The position numbers and the translations under genes were made by a program. From contig NZ_RAVZ01000006.1 of assembly GCF_003611635.1 (NCBI RefSeq), positions 16,534-80,533 on the forward strand: a DNA stretch of 64,000 bases. Reading direction: 5' to 3'. Under the pieces are notes generated by a model. The model had not been told where the DNA came from and did not search any database. It saw only the letters and a list, made by a program, of their open reading frames with translations. This document shows, piece by piece, positions 1 to 22,547 of the stretch (position 1 is its first letter; the number at the start of each line of letters is the position of its first letter). This stretch comes from Corallococcus terminator. GTDB lineage: Bacteria; Myxococcota; Myxococcia; Myxococcales; Myxococcaceae.

Positions 1-1
1 C

Positions 2-11834
<11,833 letters not shown>

Positions 11835-11842
<8 letters not shown>

Positions 11843-14800
11843 GTTGTCCAAGAAGCTGGCGGGCCTCTCCCCGGAGAAGCGCGAGCTCATCCTGCGCAAG
11901 CTGCGTCAGCAGAACGTGCTCGCCGCGCCCGAGGCGGTGGCACGCTCCACCGCCATCCCCCGGGCCCCCCGGGATCAGCCGCTGCCGCTCTCCTTCCCGC
12001 AGCGCCGCCTCTGGTTCCTGGATCAGTTCGAACCCGGCACGCCCGCGTACAACATCCCGGAGTTCGCGCGGCTGCTCGGGCCGCTCCAGCCGGAGGTGCT
12101 GGAGCGAAGCCTCAACGAAGTCATCCGGCGACACGAAGGCCTGCGCACCGTCTTCGTCTCCGAAGGCGGCGAGCCGTGCCAGTCCGTCCTCCCCCGGCTG
12201 AACGTCCCGCTGTCCGTGGTGGACCTGTCACACCTGCCCGAGACCGAGCGCGGCGAGCGCTGCCAGGCCCTGGCGCTCCAGGTGGCGGGTGCATCCTTCG
12301 ACCTGGCCCGAGGTCCGCTGCTCCAGACCACGCTGGTGCGGCTGGCCGCGGAAGAGCACGTCCTGTTGCTCGTGGTGCATCACATCGTGTCCGACGGCTG
12401 GTCCACGGGCATCCTCGTCCGGGAGCTGGCCGCGCTCTACGACGCGTTCAGCCGGCAGCAGCCCTCGCCGCTCCCCGAACTTCCGCTGCAATACGCCGAC
12501 TTCGCGGTGTGGCAGCGGGAGCACCTGCAAGGGGAGGTGCTTGGCAAGCAGCTCGACTACTGGCGCAAGCAGTTGGACGGCAGTGACAGCGCGCTGATGC
12601 TGCCCACGGACCGACCGCGCCCCCGCGTCCGCACGCATGCGGGTGGCAAGCAGTCCTTCCGGGTGGACGCGGCGGTGACGCGGCAACTGCGGTCACTCGC
12701 GGGACAGGAGAGGGCATCACTCTTCATGGTGATGCTGGCGTCGCTCCAGGCCCTGCTCTTCCGCTACACGCGCGAGCCCCGCATCAGCGTGGGCACGTAC
12801 ATCGCCAACCGGAACCGGACGGAGGTGGAGCCGCTCATCGGCTTCTTCCTCAACACGCTGGTCATGCGCACGGACCTGTCCGGCGACCCGACCTTCCGCG
12901 AGCTGCTGCGGCGCGTGGTGGATGTGACGCTGGGCGCCTACGCGCACCAGGACGTGCCGTTCGAGAAGCTGTTGGAAGAGCTGACGCCCACGCGCGACAC
13001 CAGCTTCTCTCCCTTCTTCCAGACGATGCTCGTCCTGCAGAACACCCCCGAGGCCTCGACCGGACCCAGCCGGCTGCGCCTGGAGCCCTTCTCCGTCGCG
13101 GGTGAGCCCCACGCCCAGTTCGACCTCACCCTCTGGCTCGTGGAGGAGGCGGAAGGACTGGAAGGCATCTGGGAGTACAACCGCGACCTCTTCGACGCCT
13201 CGACCATCGAGCGCATGGTCGCCCACTTCCAGACGCTGCTCGCCGGCATCGCCGCGCATCCCGAACAGCGGCTGCGAAAGCTTCCCCTGCTCCCGGAGAC
13301 GGAGCGAAGCCGGCTGCTGCGCGAGTGGAACCAGACGGAGCGCGCGTTCCCCGCCAACGCCTGCCTGCACCACCTCATCGAAGGGCACGCGGCGCGCACG
13401 CCCGACGCCATCGCCGTGGTGGATCCGACGCGACGCCTCACCTACGCGGAACTCGACCGTCAGGCGAACCAGCTCGCGCACCACCTGCGCACGCTGGGCG
13501 TCGGGCCGGGGCGGCTCACAGGCATCTTCCTGGAGAAGTCCGTGGAGGTGGTGGTCGCGGTGCTCGCCGTGCTCAAGGCCGGCGGCGCCTACGTCCCGCT
13601 GGATCCGTCCTACCCGCAGGACCGCACGGCATTGATGCTCGCGGACAGCCGTCCCCAGGTCCTGGTGACCCGCGACACGCTGCGCGCCATCCTGCCCGCG
13701 TCACTGCCGCCGACGGTGTGTCTGGACACCGACGCATCCGCCATCTCCCGCCAGCCTGTCACGGCCCCCACGCAGGCCGTGGAGCCGGAGCAACTGGCCT
13801 ACGTCGTCTACACCTCGGGCTCCACGGGACGTCCCAAGGGCGTCATGGTGACGCACCGGAGCCTCGCCAACGCGTACTTCGCCTGGGAGGACGCCTACCG
13901 GCTGCCCACGCTGCGCGCCCATCTCCAGATGGCGAGCTTCTCCTTCGACGTCTTCTCCGGCGACTTCACGCGCGCCCTGGGCTCCGGCGCGACGCTGGTC
14001 CTCTGTCCCCGCGAGTGGCTGCTCGAACCGGAGCGACTGCACGCCCTGATGCTGCGCGAGCAGGTGGACTGCGGTGAGTTCGTGCCCGCGGTGGTCCGCC
14101 TGCTGATGGGCCACCTGGAGGACCAGCGCCAGCGCCTGGACTTCATGCGACTGGTCATCGTCGGCTCCGACACCTGGGACATGCGCGAGTACCACCAGCT
14201 CCGCGCCCTGTGCGGCCCGGACACGCGGTTGGTGAGTTCCTACGGGCTCAGCGAGGCGACCATCGACAGCACCTACTTCGAAAACGCCACGCCCACACCC
14301 AGCGAGCAGATCGTCCCCATTGGCCGCCCCTTCGCCAACAGCCGGATGTACCTGCTGGATGCCCAGATGCAGCCGCTGCCCATCGGCGTTGCCGGCGAGC
14401 TGTACGTGGGAGGCGACGGACTGGCGCAGGGCTACTGGGGCCAGGCCGGCCTCACCGCCGAGCGTTTCGTTCCCAGCCCCTTCGACACCACGCCCGGTGC
14501 GCGCCTGTACCGCACCGGCGACATGGCGCGCTACACGGCGGACGGAACCATCGGGTTCATCGGTCGCAATGACTCACAGGTGAAGATCCGCGGTCACCGC
14601 ATCGAGCTGGACGAAATCAAGGCGAAGCTCCTGGAGCACGCCTCGGTCCAGGCCATCGAACTGCTCGTGCACGAAGAGGACAGCAACCGACAGCTCGTCG
14701 CGTACCTCACGCTGACCTCGCCTGGAGCCGTGGGCGCGGAGGAGCTGCGGCAGCACCTGAAGCAGCACCTGCCGCCGTACATGATTCCATCGGCCTTCAT

Positions 14801-16001
14801 CCTGCTGGAGGCGTTCCCGCTCACGCCCAACGGCAAGGTGGACCGCAATGCCCTGCCCGCGCCCAAGGGAATCCAGCGCACGCAGCAGGAGGACTTCGTC
14901 GCCCCGCGCGACGACGTGGAGCGCCAGCTCGCGGCCGTCTTCGAAGAGCTGCTGTCGATGCGTCCCATCGGCGTGCACGACAGCTTCTTCGACCTGGGCG
15001 GACATTCGCTGATGGCCGTGCGGTTGACGGTGCGGATCCGCGAGCAACTGGGACGCACCCTGCCCCTGGCCACGCTCTTCCAGGGGCCCACCATCGAACA
15101 GCTCGCGAGGGCCCTCCAGGACGACGCACCCGCGCGGCCCTGGTCGCCGCTGGTGCAACTGCACTCCGGTGGTGGACAGCCTCCGGTGTTCTGCGTGCCC
15201 GGCGCGGGAGGCAACACCCTCTACCTGCGAGACCTCGCGAAGCGGCTGGGCTCCACCCGGCCCGTGTATGGCCTCCAAGCCCGGGGACTGGATGGACTTG
15301 CCCCCGCGCATCAGTCCGTGGAGGAGATGGCGGAGTGCTACGTGGAGGCCCTGCGACAGGTGCAGGCCCACGGGCCCTACTTCCTGCTGGGCCATTCCTT
15401 CGGAAGCTGGATTGCCTTCGAGATGGCGCAGCGGCTGCGCAAGCAGGGGGAGACCGTCGCCTTCCTGGGCGTCCTCAACACCACCATTCCGCTCGAACCG
15501 ACCGCGCACACGGAAGCCCCCGCCTTCGATGACGCGGACTGGATGGCCAGCGTTGCCAGCACCGCGGGCCGCCTGTACGGCGCGGACCTCTCCATCTCCG
15601 CGGAGGAGCTGCGCCCCCTCTCCCCCGAGGAACGTCGCGCGGAGCTGACGCGACGGCTGGTGGCGACGGGACTCCTGCCGCCCGGCACGAGCAGCCAGCA
15701 CGTCCACGGTCTCATCGAGGTCTACAAGACCGCCTACCGGATCGACTACCTCCCCCGGGACACCGTCCCCGTGCCCATCACCCTCTTCCAGGCCCACGAG
15801 CGACACGAGGATGACGGCATCGTCCCGACCGACTTCGCGGGCGATGCGACCTGGGGCTGGACGCGCTACGCGGACGGCGCCGTGCGCATCGAACAGGTCC
15901 CGGGCGATCACATGACGATGATGGTCGCCCCGCACGTGGAACCGCTGGCGGAGAAGCTGCGCGAGCACCTGGACCGCGCCCGGACAGGGGTCTCCGGATG
16001 A
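11835..16001 (+). CDS. Terminal NRPS module C-A-T-TE
   Basis: 1,388 residues. It starts at an ATG overlapping the previous synthetase stop, so the two are translationally coupled. The N-terminal stretch (MSELSKKLAGLSPEKRELIL) resembles the short docking or linker regions found at the starts of terminal synthetases. The C domain is L-donor type (LSFPQRRLWFLDQ; HHIVSDGWS), fitting an unepimerised residue from module 4. The A domain has YTSGSTG and pocket residues DVGEIGSIDK, again the Orn code, and its core closely resembles that of module 4. The T domain has LGGHSLM. The type I thioesterase has GHSFG with Ser1188 and a C-terminal His in GDHMTMM. It adds the last residue and releases the chain by hydrolysis or cyclisation; the sequence does not say which. 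The stop overlaps the exporter start (ATGA). Confidence 0.96.
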
Positions 16002-17344
16002 CGGCCGCCACCACCGAGACCGAACATCCGCCAGCCTTCCCCCTCGCGTTCGCCGTCCTCATCTGGCTGGGACAGTGCGTGTCCCTGCTGGGCTCCGGGC
16101 TGACCAGCTTCGCGCTGGGCGTCTGGATGTACGAAACCACCGGCGGCGTGACGCGCTTCGCGCTCGTCATGCTGTCCGCCACGCTTCCGGCCATCCTGCT
16201 GGGGCCCGTGGCGGGCGCGCTGGTGGACCGCTGGAACCGCCGCTGGGTGTTGATCGTCAGTGACTCGGTCGCCGGCCTGATGTCGCTGGTGCTCGCGACG
16301 CTGCTGTTCAGCGGCAACCTCCAGCCGTGGCATGCCTACGTCACCACCGCCGTCGTGTCGGCGGCCAGTTCGTTCCAGCAACCGGCCTTCGGTGTCCTCG
16401 TCTCCACGGTCATCCCGCCCCAGCATCTGGGCCGCGCCAACGGGATGGTCCAGTTGGGGCTGGCGGCCTCGCAGCTCATCGCGCCCCTGGCGAGCGCCTC
16501 GCTGATGGCGACCATTCACCTCCAGGGCATCCTGATCATCGACGCGGTGACATTCATCCTGGGCACGACCCCGCTGCTCCTCTTGCGCATCCCGAAGCGG
16601 TTCCTGACGACGCCCGTCCAGGAGGAGCGACCATCGCTCGGGGAGTCCGTGCGCGCGGGCGCACGGTATCTGGGAACGTCGCCCGGCCTGCTGGTGCTCA
16701 TCGGCCTCTTGGCCACGAGCAACTTCTTCGTGGGCGTCGTGGAGGTGCTGGTCACCCCGCTGGTGCTCTCCCTGTCCAACGTGGGCGCGCTGGCGGCGAT
16801 CACCACGGCGGGCGGTGTCGGACTGCTCGCGGGCAGCCTGGCGATGAGCGCCCTGGGCAGTCCCCGCCGCATGGTCCACGGCATCCTCGCGGTCCAGTTC
16901 ATCAGCGGGGTGCTCTTCATCCTCGTGGGGTGTGTCACGTCCATCCCGCTGCTGACGGGCATCGCCTTCTGCTTCTTCTTCAGCATCCCGCTCGTCAACG
17001 GCGCCAGCCAGACGCTGCTCCAGCGCAAGGTCCCGCTGGAGCTGCGTGGGCGGGTGTTCGCCTTCACCGGCACCCTCACCGGCGCGATGCTGCCGCTGGC
17101 CTACACCCTCTCCGGCCCGCTGGCGGATCAGGTGTTCGAACCCGCGCTGCGTCCGGGTGGTGCGCTCGCCGCGCTCCTGGGGCGCTTCGTGGGCGAGGGC
17201 GCGGGACGAGGCATCGCGGTGATGTTCATCCTCGCGGGCCTCCTGACGATGTTCGTGACCGCGCTCGCGGCGCTCTCGCGGCCCCTGCGTGGGCTTGATG
17301 GACCCGACGCCGCCCCCGCCAGCGATGTCGCCAGCAGCCCCTGA
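15998..17344 (+). CDS. Major facilitator superfamily exporter of the peptide cluster
   Basis: 448 residues with about twelve hydrophobic segments. The layout matches the MFS_3 group (EntS, MefA-like drug and siderophore exporters), with the typical loop QRKVPLELRGRVFAF in the C-terminal half and a short basic stretch (DRWNRRW) after the second or third helix. The ATG overlaps the stop codon of the terminal synthetase by four bases, so it is co-transcribed and probably coupled to it. The position strongly suggests export of the peptide product across the inner membrane, or self-protection. The substrate is inferred from context only. Confidence 0.9.
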   Translation: MTAATTETEHPPAFPLAFAVLIWLGQCVSLLGSGLTSFALGVWMYETTGGVTRFALVMLSATLPAILLGPVAGALVDRWNRRWVLIVSDSVAGLMSLVLATLLFSGNLQPWHAYVTTAVVSAASSFQQPAFGVLVSTVIPPQHLGRANGMVQLGLAASQLIAPLASASLMATIHLQGILIIDAVTFILGTTPLLLLRIPKRFLTTPVQEERPSLGESVRAGARYLGTSPGLLVLIGLLATSNFFVGVVEVLVTPLVLSLSNVGALAAITTAGGVGLLAGSLAMSALGSPRRMVHGILAVQFISGVLFILVGCVTSIPLLTGIAFCFFFSIPLVNGASQTLLQRKVPLELRGRVFAFTGTLTGAMLPLAYTLSGPLADQVFEPALRPGGALAALLGRFVGEGAGRGIAVMFILAGLLTMFVTALAALSRPLRGLDGPDAAPASDVASSP

Positions 17345-17383
17345 CCTTCTTCAATCCCTTCGAATCACCGGAGCCCGAACACC

Positions 17384-19126
17384 ATGCTGCCAGCCAATGC
17401 CCCCGTTGAGACCCTGACCGACCTGCTGCGCTGGCGCACCCAGCGCCATCCGGAGTCCTACGCCTATACCTTCCTGCCGGACGGGGACGGCGCCGAGCAG
17501 AACTGGACCTACGCGGAGTTGGACCGGCAATCGCGCGCGGTGGCGGCCCAGTTCCAGGCGTACAAGGCCGGCGGTGAGCGGGCGCTGCTGCTCTACCCAC
17601 CGGGCCTGGAGTACCTGGGCGCGTTCTACGGCTGCCTCTACGCGAACGTCATCGCCGTGCCGGCCTATCCGCCGCAGTACTTCCAGTCCATCTCCCGCAT
17701 CCTCTCCATCCTCCAGGATGCCCGGCCGCGCTTCGCGCTCACGACCGCCGCCATCCTGGAGACCGTGCGGGCCCTCCAGGGCGAGTACCCGCAACTGGGC
17801 GACATCCAGTGGATCGCCACGGACGCACTGCCGGCGGGAATCGAGGAGACGTGGAAGGCCCCCAACGTGAAGGGGGATGACCTGGCGTTCCTCCAGTACA
17901 CGTCGGGTTCCACGTCGACGCCCAAGGGCGTCATGGTGCTGCACCGCAACCTGATGTCGAACCAGGCGATGATCCAGCGCGGCATGGCGCTGGACGAACA
18001 GTCCACCATCGTGAGCTGGCTGCCGCTCTACCACGACATGGGTCTCATCGGGACCGTGATGCAGGCGCTCTACAACGGCTCGCGCGCGGTGCTGATGTCG
18101 CCGTGGTCCTTCCTCCAGAAGCCGTCGCGCTGGCTGCGCGCCATCAGCCACTACCGCGCGAACCTCAGCGGAGCCCCCAACTTCGCGTACGCGCTCTGTG
18201 TGCGGAAGGTGAAGCCCGAACAGCAGGAGGGCCTGGACCTCAGCTCCTGGAGGGTCGCGTTCAACGGAGCGGAGCCCGTGCGAGCGGACACGCTGAACCG
18301 CTTCGCCGAGGCCTTCGCCCCGGTGGGCTTCCAGCGTCAGGCGCTCTACCCCTGCTACGGCCTGGCCGAAGCGACGCTCTTCGTCACGGGCGTGACGCCT
18401 GACACGGGGTTCACCCAGCGCACCGTGGACGCGAGCGCGTTGGAGAAACACCGCGTCGTCACCGTCGAGCCCGGCACGGCGAACGCACGGCCGGTGGTCA
18501 GCAGCGGAAGGAGCTGGGGAGACTCGCTCATCCGCATCGTGGAGCCGGAGACGTTCAAGGCGCGCGCGGACGGCGAGGTGGGAGAAATCTGGGTCGCGGG
18601 TCCCCACATCACCCAGGGCTACTGGGGCCGCGCGGAAACGGACACGCAGACCTTTGGAGCTCGCATCGCGGGCAGCGACGAAGGCCCCTTCCTGCGCACG
18701 GGCGACCTGGGCTTCCTGCTCGACGGAGAGCTGTTCGTCACCGGGCGCCTCAAGGACATGATCATCATCGATGGTCGCAACCACTATCCCCACGACATCG
18801 AGCAGACGGTCGAGTCCCAGCACCCGGCCTTCCGCGTGGGAAGCTGCGCGGCGTTCTCCGTCGAGCGCGACAACGAGGAGAAGCTGGTCGTGCTGATGGA
18901 GGTGGACCGCCGCTACGCTCCGCCCGCCGGAGGCGAAGGCGCCCTGGACCTGAAGCAGGTCACCCGCAAGCTGCAGCAGGCCGTGGCCGCCGCGCACTCC
19001 GTGGAGCTGCACGACTTCGTGCTGCTCCAGTCGGATGAAATCCTCAAGACCTCCAGCGGCAAGGTCCAACGCCGCGCGTGCCGCGAGAAGTACCTGGAAG
19101 GCTCACTCCAGCGCTGGCAGGGCTGA
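17384..19126 (+). CDS. Fatty acyl-AMP ligase (FAAL), lipid-starter activation
   Basis: 580 residues, the usual FAAL length. It opens with a family-typical stretch (TLTDLLRWRTQRHPESYAYT). The AMP-binding motif YTSGSTSTPKG is near residue 170, and SWLPLYHDMGLIG and YPCYGLAEATLFVTG are both characteristic of FAALs rather than CoA ligases. FAALs make acyl-adenylates from free fatty acids and pass the acyl group to a carrier protein, which here would give the peptide a lipid tail. The gene lies 39 bp after the exporter with GGAG about ten bases before ATG. No free-standing acyl carrier protein follows, so the acceptor must lie upstream of the window or be the first T domain. It is the last recognisable gene of the cluster; a strong hairpin and a convergent housekeeping gene follow. 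Confidence 0.93.
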   Translation: MLPANAPVETLTDLLRWRTQRHPESYAYTFLPDGDGAEQNWTYAELDRQSRAVAAQFQAYKAGGERALLLYPPGLEYLGAFYGCLYANVIAVPAYPPQYFQSISRILSILQDARPRFALTTAAILETVRALQGEYPQLGDIQWIATDALPAGIEETWKAPNVKGDDLAFLQYTSGSTSTPKGVMVLHRNLMSNQAMIQRGMALDEQSTIVSWLPLYHDMGLIGTVMQALYNGSRAVLMSPWSFLQKPSRWLRAISHYRANLSGAPNFAYALCVRKVKPEQQEGLDLSSWRVAFNGAEPVRADTLNRFAEAFAPVGFQRQALYPCYGLAEATLFVTGVTPDTGFTQRTVDASALEKHRVVTVEPGTANARPVVSSGRSWGDSLIRIVEPETFKARADGEVGEIWVAGPHITQGYWGRAETDTQTFGARIAGSDEGPFLRTGDLGFLLDGELFVTGRLKDMIIIDGRNHYPHDIEQTVESQHPAFRVGSCAAFSVERDNEEKLVVLMEVDRRYAPPAGGEGALDLKQVTRKLQQAVAAAHSVELHDFVLLQSDEILKTSSGKVQRRACREKYLEGSLQRWQG

Positions 19127-19139
19127 CGTTTCCCCGAGG

Positions 19140-19168
19140 GCGCGGAAGGGGCGTTCCCCGTTCCGCGC
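19140..19168. terminator. Strong hairpin between convergent genes
   Basis: GCGCGGAA (19140-19147) pairs with TTCCGCGC (19161-19168), and inside it GGGG pairs with CCCC around a CGTT loop, with a single bulged G. It sits midway between the convergent ends of the acyl-AMP ligase and the DsbD-like gene. No T-run follows on either side, so it may be a Rho-assisted or bidirectional stop rather than a classical intrinsic terminator. Confidence 0.5.
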
Positions 19169-19182
19169 TCGCGGTGGAAGTC

Positions 19183-20610
19183 CTACTGCACGACGACCTT
19201 GCGCATCTCCGCCGTGAAGGGCTCCGGCGGCAGGAAGCCCGTCACGCGCGGACTCGTCATCACCGTGCCGTCCGGATGCACGAAGGCCACCGTGGGAAGG
19301 CCCTCCACGCCCAGCTTCTCCATCAGCGCGTCCAGGTGGTCCTCGGTGTTCGTCGCGTCGATCTTGATGGTGAGGAAGCGCCCGGACTCCGCCTGGGTGA
19401 TGACCATGCTCGACGGGTAGGTCTCCCGGTCCAGCTCCTTGCAGGCCGCGCACCAGTCCGCGAAGAAGTCGATGAGCACCGGCCGCCCCTCCGCCTTCGC
19501 CGTCGCGAGCACCTGTTCGAACTGGAGCGGATCAAACGGGGTCTGCTTGGGCGGCATCACGTGGTGCCACTGCCATGCGGGAGCCTTCGGAGGCTGAGCC
19601 AGCCCCAGGCGCACCCACAGCTCCCCCGTGGGCCGAGCGTCCAGCGCGCCGCCGCGCACCACCAGCGCGCCCACCACCAGCACCACGCCCAGCGCCTTGA
19701 AGCCGAAGTCGCGCGCGCCTTCCTTGAACGAGCGGTGCACCGCGCCCACCAGCACGCCCACCGTCGCCAGCACCGCGGCGATGGCCGCGCCCGGCAACTG
19801 CCCCACCTGCGCACCCAGCGTCTTCACCGTGTCGCGCGCCCAGGGGAAGGCGTCCTTCAGGTACGAGAACGCGAGCGCCACCAGCATGATGCCCAGCACG
19901 CTCTTCACCCACTCCATCCACACGCCACCGCGCGGCAGCCGCACCGTGAACACGCCGATGAGGAAGAACGGCACGCCAATGCCCAGCGCGTAGATGAACA
20001 GCAGCGTCGCGCCCAGCGTCGTGTTCGCGGACTTCGCCACGAAGGCCAGGAGGCCCGTGAGCACCGGCCCCGTGCACGGCGCCGCCAGGAACCCGGACAC
20101 GCTGCCCATCAGGAACGCGCCCGCGATGCCCGCGCCACCCACGCTGGTCAGCTTCGACTGGAGCGATGACGGCAGCGCCAGCTCGAACGCGCCGAACATC
20201 GACGTCGCCAGCACCAGCAGGAACACCGCCAGCCCCGTCACCACCAGGGGACTGCCCAGCATGGAGCCGAAGGCCTGCCCCGTCTTCGCCGCCAGGATGC
20301 CCAGCGCGCTGAACACCACGCCCATGCCCACGATGTACGACGAGGTCAGCGCCAGCGAACGGCCACGCCCTTCCGCCTTCCGCGCGCCGAACACCGACAC
20401 GGTAATGGGGATGAGCGGGTACACGCACGGCGTCAGCGCGGTGAGCAGGCCGCCGGCGAACACCACCAGCGCGCCCCAGGCGAGGCTTCCCGACTCCAGG
20501 AACCGGGCCGCGTCCAGCCCCGTCGTGGGTCCGGTGGGCAGCAGCCAGGGCACCACGGCCACCGCCACACCCGCCACCACCGCCGCCACCGTCAGCTTCT
20601 TGAAGTCCAT
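19183..20610 (-). CDS. dsbD: DsbD-like thiol:disulfide interchange protein (CcdA-type membrane core plus thioredoxin domain)
   Basis: 475 residues. After one N-terminal hydrophobic segment come about eight membrane helices of the DsbD/CcdA type, with the two redox cysteines in ALTPCVYPL and AAPCTGPVL. A periplasmic C-terminal thioredoxin-like domain has FADWCAACK. The protein moves reducing power from cytoplasmic thioredoxin across the inner membrane to periplasmic partners such as isomerases or cytochrome c maturation factors. The N-terminal immunoglobulin-like domain of E. coli DsbD is absent, a common shorter form, so the electron acceptor may differ. It lies 69 bp downstream of the SPFH gene on the same strand and may share its transcript. 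ATG start with GGGGAG upstream. Confidence 0.9.
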   Translation of the reverse strand: MDFKKLTVAAVVAGVAVAVVPWLLPTGPTTGLDAARFLESGSLAWGALVVFAGGLLTALTPCVYPLIPITVSVFGARKAEGRGRSLALTSSYIVGMGVVFSALGILAAKTGQAFGSMLGSPLVVTGLAVFLLVLATSMFGAFELALPSSLQSKLTSVGGAGIAGAFLMGSVSGFLAAPCTGPVLTGLLAFVAKSANTTLGATLLFIYALGIGVPFFLIGVFTVRLPRGGVWMEWVKSVLGIMLVALAFSYLKDAFPWARDTVKTLGAQVGQLPGAAIAAVLATVGVLVGAVHRSFKEGARDFGFKALGVVLVVGALVVRGGALDARPTGELWVRLGLAQPPKAPAWQWHHVMPPKQTPFDPLQFEQVLATAKAEGRPVLIDFFADWCAACKELDRETYPSSMVITQAESGRFLTIKIDATNTEDHLDALMEKLGVEGLPTVAFVHPDGTVMTSPRVTGFLPPEPFTAEMRKVVVQ

Positions 20611-20679
20611 GCGTGCCTGGCTCCCCGCTCGTCCCGGACCCGGGAGGCTCCCTTCTATATGCGGAGCCCGGCGGGGCGG

Positions 20680-22293
20680 CTACTCCACCGGCATCGCATG
20701 CGGGGGCACCGGCACCTTCAACCCCGCCGAGCGCGCCAGCCCCATCACCCCCTCCACCGCGGCGGCGATGTAGCCAAAGGGGTTCGCTCCATCCACCGCC
20801 GTCACGTGCACCTCGCCCATCTTCTGCTGGAAGGCCGCCGCCACCTGGGGGAGCTGCCGCGCCAGCGTCATCTGGATGACCTCCGGGCTCACCGTGTTCT
20901 CAATCTCCCGCATCGCCCGGGCCCGCTCCAACTCCAGGCCCTGCTGCGCCCGGGTGCGCCGCAGCTCCAGCTCCGTGATGCCCGCCTCCGCCTCCGCGAT
21001 GGACTGCTTCGCCAGCAGCACCTGGAGCCGGGCGGCCAGTTGCTCGGCCTCCTGCCGTGCCTCCGCCAACTGGATTTCATGGCGCGCGGCCTCCGCCTCC
21101 TGTTGCCGGCGCAGGCGCTCCAGCTCCACCTGGGCCTTGGCGACCTCCGCCTCCTGCGCCAGTCGCAACTGCTCCAGCTCGCCCTGCGCGCGGTTGAACG
21201 CGAGCTGCCGTTCGCTGTTGAGCTGCGCCTCCGCGAGCCGGGCCTCGGCGCCCAGGGCCTCCAGCCGGGCCTGCTCCTCCGCGGCCTGCGTCTGCGTGCG
21301 CACCTCCTCCTGTGCGGCCAGCTTCGCGAGCGCCACCTCGCGCTCCACCGCCGTCTGTTCCTGCTGCGCCTGCCGCTCCTGCGCGAGCCGCGTGCCAGCG
21401 ACGCGCGCCTCCACCGCGAGCTGCTCCAGCCGCGCCTGCTCCTCGGTGGCCTGCGTGCGCTGGCGCACCTCTTCCCGGGCCGCGAGCTTCTGGAGGTTGA
21501 GCACGCGCTCACCCTCCGTCTCCTCGCGCCGCACGAAGCGCTCCTTCGTGAGCTCCGCCTCGCGCGCCTGCCGTTCCTGTTCGCGGCGGAAGCGGGCCTG
21601 CATGTGCTCGAAGACGGACGCGGACAGCACGCGCACGTCCTGGATCTCAATCGTGTCCAGCAGCACGCCCCAGCCCGTGTCCGTGCGGTCCTCCAGCCGG
21701 CCCTGTCCGGAGAGCACGGGGGCGATTTCGCGCATCAACTCCTCCGCGATGCCCTCCTTGCGCCGCGTGAGGCACTCCTCCACGGTGAGGTTCGCGACGA
21801 GCCTTCGCGCCGCGCCCACGAACATCTCCCGCAGCAGCTCCGCCAGCTTCTCCTGCGCCCGCTCCGGGTAGCTGAAGTTGAGCATCCGGAAGGCCACCAG
21901 CGGATCCGCGATGCGGTACACCGCGAGCCCCGTCACCGCCACGCCCACCTTCTCGCTCGTCACCTGATCCGCGGTGAACTGCAACCGCTGGATGCTGGTG
22001 GGCACGATGGCCACCGAGTCCCCGGGCAGCTTGAAGCAGCTCGCGCCCTGGCCGCTCACCTCGCGCACCCGGCCCCGGCGCATGTGGATGAGGAACTCGC
22101 TGGGCCGCGCGGTGATGAGCCCCCAGCCCTTCACCTTGTCCGGATCCTCCGCCGGCTTGCCCGCCCGCCACCCGTCCGTGTAGCGGGAACGCTCCAGGCC
22201 GCCCTCCAGCCGGACCAGGGCCGGCCGACCTCCCGCCTCCCCTCCCGCGTCCTGTCCATTGCCCCGGGCCTGCGACTTCGCGTTGGCGCTCAT
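20680..22293 (-). CDS. SPFH/Band 7 (flotillin-like) protein with long C-terminal coiled coil
   Basis: 537 residues from the ATG preceded by GGAGG (start MSANAKSQ); the frame extends further upstream but without support. Residues about 60-270 form an SPFH/Band 7 domain (for example TSEKVGVAVTGLAVYRIADP and LLDTIEIQDVRVLSASVFE). Residues about 270-460 are a Glu/Ala/Gln-rich helix with repeats of the kind QAAEEQARLE and QEEVRTQTQ, then a flotillin-like ending. No membrane-spanning segment is seen at the N-terminus, unlike stomatins, so membrane contact would need peripheral attachment. Family members form oligomeric scaffolds at membranes. The specific role is unknown, and proximity to the DsbD-like gene may be incidental. 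Confidence 0.82.
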   Translation of the reverse strand: MSANAKSQARGNGQDAGGEAGGRPALVRLEGGLERSRYTDGWRAGKPAEDPDKVKGWGLITARPSEFLIHMRRGRVREVSGQGASCFKLPGDSVAIVPTSIQRLQFTADQVTSEKVGVAVTGLAVYRIADPLVAFRMLNFSYPERAQEKLAELLREMFVGAARRLVANLTVEECLTRRKEGIAEELMREIAPVLSGQGRLEDRTDTGWGVLLDTIEIQDVRVLSASVFEHMQARFRREQERQAREAELTKERFVRREETEGERVLNLQKLAAREEVRQRTQATEEQARLEQLAVEARVAGTRLAQERQAQQEQTAVEREVALAKLAAQEEVRTQTQAAEEQARLEALGAEARLAEAQLNSERQLAFNRAQGELEQLRLAQEAEVAKAQVELERLRRQQEAEAARHEIQLAEARQEAEQLAARLQVLLAKQSIAEAEAGITELELRRTRAQQGLELERARAMREIENTVSPEVIQMTLARQLPQVAAAFQQKMGEVHVTAVDGANPFGYIAAAVEGVMGLARSAGLKVPVPPHAMPVE

Positions 22294-22519
22294 GTGTGCA
22301 TCCTCCGGGCGCCTTCCAGTGCAGGCGCCCGGCCATCCCCCTCGATGCCTGGAAACGGGCACTTGCGACCTGGCGGGGCACCATTTCGGCGCGGAACGTG
22401 CCAGGACGGTGCACCCGGAGTGATCCACTCTGGACAAGCGTTGCACCGCCACGGCGCGGTGCCTGACGCCCTTCCCGGCCCGGCGCGTCACCGAAGGAGG
22501 GACCTCGCCTTATGTTCCC

Positions 22520-22547
22520 TTGACCCGAGGGGGGTCGATTTTATAAT
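22520..22547 (+). promoter_or_regulatory. Sigma-70-type promoter of the isc genes
   Basis: TTGACC at 22520-22525 and TATAAT at 22542-22547 are separated by 16 bp. This is a near-consensus housekeeping promoter, unusual in such GC-rich DNA, and it points towards iscS. The transcription start would be near 22554. Confidence 0.75.
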
